From Oscillospiraceae bacterium (GTDB lineage Bacteria; Bacillota; Clostridia; Oscillospirales; Ruminococcaceae), in contig CABIZB010000001.1 in the NCBI GenBank assembly GCA_902363145.1, forward strand, positions 1,024,100 to 1,088,099: a DNA stretch of 64,000 nt. Direction: 5' to 3'. The notes under the pieces were generated by a model. It was not told the origin of the DNA. It ran no database searches and was given only the letters and a program-made list of their open reading frames with translations. The translations under genes were made by a program, and so were the position numbers. Positions 59,920-64,000 of the stretch are shown in pieces; within the stretch, counting starts at the first letter, position 1, and every line of letters begins with the position of its first letter.

Positions 59920-60695
59920 ATGAAGATCATCGAATACTACAGCTGCGGCGACCAAGGCAGCTATCTTTCGCAAATAAAGCAGTCGGACTGGGGAGCGGGA
60001 CAATATCTGTATGAGCTTCTCCGTGACGGCAGCCTGAAAGCTCTCTGCGGTGAAAGCACACGGGTGCTTATGCTTACCGAGGGCGGAAAACTTATGGCTT
60101 TCTGCACCCTTGCGGACAAGGACGACATTCAGCCCACGGAGCTTTCGCCGTGGATAGGCTTTGTATATACATTCCCAAGTATCGTGGAAAGCGGCTTGCA
60201 GGCTATCTGCTAAGCTATGCGGAGGAAGTAGCTCGGAGCGAGGACAGGGAGTTTGTCTATATCTCCACTGACCATGTGGGGCTGTATGAAAAATACGGCT
60301 ATGAGTTTTTTGATAAAATGCAGTCCGTCTCGGGAGAAATTTCAAGGGTTTACCGCAAGAGCCTGAAATATGACATCATCGGCAGGACGGTAAACGTGAA
60401 GATTGACCGACCCATGGGCAGCTGTCACCCGAAGCACGGTTATGTTTATCCCGTAAACTACGGCTATGTCGATGGCATGATCGCCCCTGACGGCGAAGAT
60501 CAGGACGTATATGTGCTGGGCGCAGACAAGCCTCTCAGCGAGTTCACGGGCAGGATAATTGCCGTTATCCACCGCTTTGATGATATGGAAGAAAAGTGGG
60601 TGGCTGCTCCTGAGGGCATGAGCTTTACCAAAGAGGAAATTTACAGGCAAGTGGAATTTCAGGAGAAATTTTTTGACAGCGAAGTGAGAATGTGA
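59920..60695 (+). pseudogene. GNAT acetyltransferase-inorganic pyrophosphatase fusion, split by a frameshift
   Basis: Frame 1 (59920-60213) encodes the first half of a GNAT domain ending in PWIGFVYTFP. Frame 2 (from about 60174 to 60695) continues with KYRGKRLAGYLLSYAE, the acetyl-CoA-binding loop, then EKYGYEFFD and a C-terminal domain like soluble pyrophosphatases (KIDRPMGSCHPKHGYVYPVNYGY, DGEDQDVYVLGADK in part). One missing base in ATTCCCAAGT (60171-60180) accounts for the shift. Such fusions occur in Clostridia. It may be a true pseudogene, a sequencing error, or (least likely) a programmed shift, since no standard slippery heptamer is present. Confidence 0.8.
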
Positions 60696-60698
60696 TAT

Positions 60699-60743
60699 AA
60701 AACAGCCCGCTCTCGGATATCTGAGAGCGGGCTGTTATTTTTA
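60699..60743 (+). terminator. Terminator after the GNAT-PPase gene
   Basis: AACAGCCCGCTCTC / GAGAGCGGGCTGTT, a 14-bp stem, followed by ATTTTTA. Confidence 0.93.
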
Positions 60744-60772
60744 TAAAATACATTATAAAAAATATAAAAAAT

Positions 60773-60805
60773 AAAAACCACGCAGAAAATTCTACGTGGT
60801 TTTTA
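60773..60805 (-). terminator. tRNA-type terminator next to the tRNA remnant
   Basis: AAAACCACG / CGTGGTTTT stem directly after the CCA end on the minus strand, followed by T-rich sequence; this is what follows a normal tRNA gene. Confidence 0.75.
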
Positions 60806-60828
60806 TGGTGCGCTGCAAGGGACTCGAA
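60806..60828 (-). other. tRNA 3'-end remnant (probable att site)
   Basis: Read on the minus strand, TTCGAGT (T-loop), CCCTT (T-stem 3' side), GCAGCGC (acceptor 3' side), A and CCA follow in perfect order and length. The T-stem 5' side and everything before it are absent: AAGGG is not found upstream. A 3' tRNA fragment of this kind is the typical junction left by an integrative element that targets a tRNA gene. Confidence 0.75.
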
Positions 60829-60999
60829 AGAGTACATTTCTTTATTTTTATAAAAATCAATGTTGCATTTAAGCAATAAGCTTGATTTAAAGCCATTTAT
60901 TTGTTGATAAAGCACAGCACTTGATGCCTATAAAATAAATAAACGGTTCTGAAAATCAAACCGTGTAAACGCAATAATCGCCAAAATTCTGACCATACT

Positions 61000-61180
61000 A
61001 AAGATGCAGTCCAAACAGGGCAACGCTGAGGAGCGACCCGACGCAGACTGCGGAATAAAACGGTGAAGAGCAGTGACAGAAATGTTGCTGCTTTTCTTCA
61101 TCTTCACCGGATATTCCCAAAGCGGATAAACCTCAAGGGAGTATAGCCTTGTTCCAAGGCTTGGGCAGAACCCTCATCAG
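61000..61180. ncRNA. Highly structured non-coding segment inside the IS element (candidate RNA)
   Basis: The plus strand folds into several clear stems: CGGTGAAGA with TCTTCACCG (enclosing AGCAG..ACA-GAAA-TGT..CTGCT, a GNRA-capped arm), CGCTGAGGAGCG, CGCAGACTGCG, AGCCTTGTTCCAAGGCT and CAGCCGTCAGGCTG. The segment is more GC-rich than the rest of the island. IS256 elements normally have little sequence here. No known RNA family is recognised. Confidence 0.45.
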
Positions 61181-61183
61181 CCG

Positions 61184-62450
61184 TCAGGCTGCAAACCTGT
61201 CCTCAAAGAAAATCGCAAGCTGAGAATACGCAAGTTCCCAGTCACGAACAGGCATTGTCCACTTCTTTGAGATCTCTTTTACGCTCAAAAAAATGATTTT
61301 TCTGATTGAATCATCAGTCGGAAAAATTGCCTTGGATTTGGTGAATTTTCTGACCATTCTGTGGTAACTCTCAACTGCATTCGTTGTATATATTATCTTC
61401 CGTATCTCTTGCGGATATTCAAAGAAAGTAGTTAGTTCTGACCAGTTTTTGTCCCATGATTTTAAGATGTTGGGATACTTTAGGATTTGTTTGCAAATCC
61501 ATTCCCATATTTTCACGAAACTCTTCCTTTGCATATTCTGCGTCATCAAGATTGACCGTACCGTAGATCTTCTTGAGGTCTGCACACACTGCTTTTCTGT
61601 CTTTGTAGGGTACAAATTTGCAGCTGTTTCTTATCTGATGAACGATACAGAGCTGATTTTTTGTTTTTGGAAATATTGCATTTATTGCGTCACAAAGTCC
61701 TGTCAAATTGTCTGTGACATCATCTTCTGAATGGAAGCTGGCTATGAAAATGTCCGTAACACCGCGGTTTTTCAGGTCTGAGCATATACTTGCGTAGAAG
61801 CTTGCGGACTCATTTTCGGATATCCATGTGCCCAAAATTTCCTTCTGTCCCTCCATATTTATGCCAAGCACGGAGTACACGCATTTGCTGATGATCTTGT
61901 TGTCTTTTCTTGAATTGAAAACAATCCCGTCAAAGAAAACTACGGGGTAAATTTTGTCGAGAGGACGGTTCTGCCAATCATTTACCTCCGGAAGAATTTT
62001 GTCGGTTATTCGGGAAACAAGTCCCTGAGAAATTTCTGCACCATAGATTTCTCTTAGGGTATTTTCAATATCACGCTGGGACATTCCCTTTGCGTACATT
62101 GCCATGATCTTCTGCTCAATTTCATCGGTGTGAGTCTGTCTTTTTTCGATGACCTTAGGCTCAAATTCTCCGTTGCGGTCACGTGGAACAGATATTTCAC
62201 ATTCGCCGTAATCGCTGGTGATAGTTTTCTTGCCATATCCGTTTCTGCTGTTGCCGGAATTGTTGCCGAGAGCAGAGTTTTTCTCATATCCGAGATGTTC
62301 GTCCATCTCAGCTTCAATCATCTGCTCAATCGTTCCTGCAAACAACTTCTTCAGCTTTGCCTGAATATCTCCTGTTGTTTCACAGTCTGCCATCAGAAGC
62401 TGAACGAGCTCCATTTCCTTTTCGCTTAATCCGTGATTTCTGTTTTTCAT
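61184..62450 (-). pseudogene. IS256-family transposase with a +1 frameshift
   Basis: Frame 1 starts at ATG 62450 after GGAGG and encodes the N-terminal ~320 residues: MDEHLGYEKNS, SGNSRNGYGKKTI, KIYPVVFFDGIVFNSRKDN (first catalytic Asp), and ASFHSEDDVTDNL (second Asp region). Near 61480, after CCT AAA, one extra G shifts the frame; frame 2 (to 61184) continues KYPNILKSWDKNW ... EIRKIIYTTNAVESYHRMVRK with the catalytic Glu. Joined, about 421 residues, the normal length. Likely inactive unless supplied in trans. Confidence 0.9.
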
Positions 62451-62739
62451 ACCAATTTACCTCCAAATTTCTTTGTGGTTATTATTGGCATTTACACAGT
62501 TTATTATTCAGACTCAAATAAACGGGTTATAAAGTGGGTTATTTCTCATTTTCTTTATCTAATTATTGTCAAAAATCTCTTGCGTTTTTATGCTTTATCA
62601 CGATTCAAAATAATCTCATGTAAATAAACGCCATAGATATATCCATTCTATAAGCTGTTCTTTGAGTTAAATTTTGGGAATATGGCTATTAGGCTATTAT
62701 GCTTAACATATATAACTTAAAGACAACTTAACTAACAAA

Positions 62740-63882
62740 TCAATATCTTCCGAACTTCGCCTTTTTATATATTCCGTAATGAAAACGATATGTTATATTA
62801 TTGCCATCGGGTATTTCAGGGGTAATATTGTAAATTTCTCTTTCTCGGTACGAAAAGTGAAAGTAATAATTTCCGTTGTTTGTATGTTCAATAGCCACTA
62901 TCATATTATTATCATACAATAATTGAAGCAATTGTTTCTTATCTTCAACAAATGCAGGAATATCATTTGCATTATCAAGTATATAATCTACAAATTTATC
63001 ATAATTCTGCTCAAACATTTGATAAGTAAAGTCAGCATTTTCGAAAAAATCAAAAAATTTTATCAAAATTTTGAACTCATCACCTGAATAATAAAAAGAA
63101 AGTTGATCTTTCAATGAACTCATAAAATAATCAGAATAATTATTTTGAAAATTATTACTTTCAAAACACTCCATGGAAAATTCTTTAGATTTTCCCATAC
63201 CTTTTTGGAGCATCTGTTCTTTTATATAAATCATAATTATTAGGATATCTCTGGGGCGAGATAAAGATATTCTTAAAAAATCCATAAAAGCTGTTCTTCC
63301 ATCGTCACTTTTCCATTTAAAGTAGTATTTAAAATAATCATCAATATTTGAATTTGATGTTTGATCATAGGAAAGAATTTTTTTTGCAATTTGATATAAA
63401 TTTGAGCTTTCATAATCATCATATGTAGTAGTCCAATCCAAGTAAACTGAATTATCCACTAACTTATTTGTTGCGTTTTGTAAAGATAAAGAATTATATA
63501 TATCTGGTCTTAATAATAACACTACTCTTAAAATATTTTGGCTTCCTTTAACGTTTGCAAATAAAGAAGTATTTAAATACCACATTGCATTTGATAGTCC
63601 TTTAATACACTCAATATAATCATTGTATGGGATAGAATCCGGTCTAATATCAATCCCATCAATAAATAATACTATATCCTTCTTTAAGCTGATTGTTGAC
63701 AGAGCTTCAGAAAACTTTTTTTCTATAAAATAGAGATTATGCTGAAAACGTGTCTCACTGAATTCTATGTTTTTAGATTTTGTTCCTCCAACTTCCGAAA
63801 CCGTTGATAATATTTTTGCGACTATTTCACTTTCGTCCATTATTTTCAAAATGGTAGCAATTTCTGGAATGAACGCATTCAT
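62740..63882 (-). pseudogene. P-loop ATPase lacking its N-terminal Walker A part (Sll1717/FunZ-like)
   Basis: A 380-residue ORF, AT-rich with many AAT/TAT/AAA codons, unlike the core genes. KKDIVLFIDGIDIRP is a Walker B strand, followed by LRVVLLLRPDIYNSL and SRPRDILIIMIYIKEQ, features of the Sll1717-type NTPases found near phage-defence and mobile loci. No Walker A motif precedes it: the frame opens at 63882 and a TAA lies 18 nt upstream. Complete relatives carry the P-loop in an N-terminal ~100 residues, so the gene is probably 5'-truncated, perhaps by the element that begins near 63890. Confidence 0.6.
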
Positions 63883-63929
63883 GTAATAACGATAGATTTA
63901 CAATATAAGTGCAACACATGGAAAAAATA

Positions 63930-63958
63930 ATGACACATAAAGCAACTCGTGTTATAAT
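63930..63958 (+). promoter_or_regulatory. Promoter of the gene at the right window edge
   Basis: ATGACA (63930-63935), 17 nt and TATAAT (63953-63958), followed by GGAGGAG and an ATG at 63995. Confidence 0.65.
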
Positions 63959-63994
63959 GGGAGTAACCACACAACCATAAACAGGAGGAGCAAT

Positions 63995-64000
63995 ATGTGC
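63995..64000 (+). CDS. Start of a gene cut by the window edge (possibly an IS transposase)
   Basis: Only ATG TGC is visible. A strong promoter and ACAGGAGGAG precede it, and the upstream sequence (taagtgcaacac, 63906-63917) resembles ends of IS30-type elements. Identification is a guess from these signals and the truncated ATPase alongside. Confidence 0.4.

Larger units (their letters stand above)
60945..62515 (-). mobile_element. IS256-family insertion sequence with an 8-bp target duplication
   Basis: 1571 bp. The flanking direct repeat AAATAAAC occurs exactly at 60937-60944 and 62516-62523. Inverted ends: GGTTCTGAAAATCAAACCG... (left) and GAGTCTGAATAATAAACTG... (right, reverse complement) agree at 21 of 28 positions, sharing TGTGTAAA/CGTGTAAA. 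It contains one IS256-type transposase on the minus strand (frameshifted) and about 240 bp of non-coding DNA between the transposase stop and the left end. Confidence 0.9.

Noticed and set aside
60806..60828. Complete tRNA gene
   Set aside because: Only the T-loop-to-CCA part is present; no acceptor 5' strand (GCGCTGC), D-arm or anticodon arm precedes it.
61465..61495. Programmed frameshift in the IS256 transposase
   Set aside because: The shift needed is +1 and no known slippery or stimulatory element is seen; IS256 transposases are single-frame genes. Mutation or sequencing error is simpler.

Overview
The window looks like the chromosome of a low-to-moderate-GC, obligately anaerobic member of the Clostridia, most like Ruminococcus (Oscillospiraceae). 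The grounds are Clostridia-type gene pairs (yceD-rpmF, der-plsY-gpsA), sporulation genes (spoIIIAA, spo0A, a SpoVB-like flippase), reverse rubrerythrin, a ferredoxin-thioredoxin reductase, a Na+-pumping decarboxylase pair, strong GGAGG ribosome-binding sites and near-consensus TTGACA-17-TATAAT promoters. The species call is inference; no rRNA is present.

Layout. 1-8.2 kb (minus strand): 5' part of spoIIIAA, then yceD-rpmF-DUF512-der-plsY-gpsA behind a perfect consensus promoter, a small P-loop protein and pgi. 8.3-10.8 kb (minus): a redox operon read from a promoter whose start site lies in a 12-bp palindrome: DUF134/NifX-like regulator, ferredoxin-thioredoxin reductase catalytic subunit, thioredoxin, and a D,D-carboxypeptidase-like protein with altered motifs. 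10.9-11.5 kb: PduL-type phosphotransacylase. 11.5-12 kb: repeat-rich, with a palindromic MITE-like element inside a dispersed repeat. 12-16.7 kb (plus): PH-domain protein, FkbM methyltransferase, aminotransferase, polysaccharide deacetylase, reverse rubrerythrin. 16.8-25 kb: metG, MFS exporter, spo0A, DnaC/DnaD-type replication proteins, a degenerate phosphohexomutase. 25-33 kb: nadB, ireB, pdaA-like, small ORF, flavin reductase, a 98-bp tandem repeat, oadG-oadB, and metK under a SAM-I riboswitch. 33-36.5 kb: two consecutive ECF sigma/membrane anti-sigma pairs. 36.6-44.5 kb (minus): alpha-galactosidase, queC, a ZIP transporter with a structured leader, and a GT2/GT-C glycosyltransferase pair. 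44.7-52 kb: unknown membrane protein, Sfp-type transferase, SCP2 protein, and a LacI-ABC sugar uptake operon (regulator, binding protein, two permeases, no ATPase). 52.3-55.5 kb: SpoVB-like, MazG, HU, RqcP, the same order as yabM-yabN-yabO of Bacillus apart from HU. 55.6-60.7 kb: aminotransferase-trpS, an unknown membrane protein, an alpha/beta hydrolase, and a frameshifted GNAT-pyrophosphatase fusion.

At 60.8 kb the character changes. A tRNA 3' end with its CCA and its own terminator, but no 5' part, marks the likely att site of an integrated island. To its right lie an IS256-family element (28-bp imperfect inverted repeats, exact 8-bp target duplication, frameshifted transposase, about 200 bp of strongly folded non-coding DNA), an AT-rich ATPase gene lacking its Walker A part, and the start of another gene, probably a transposase, at the window edge. 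This accessory end and the nested repeats at 11.5 and 29 kb are the least ordinary parts; most of the rest is housekeeping.
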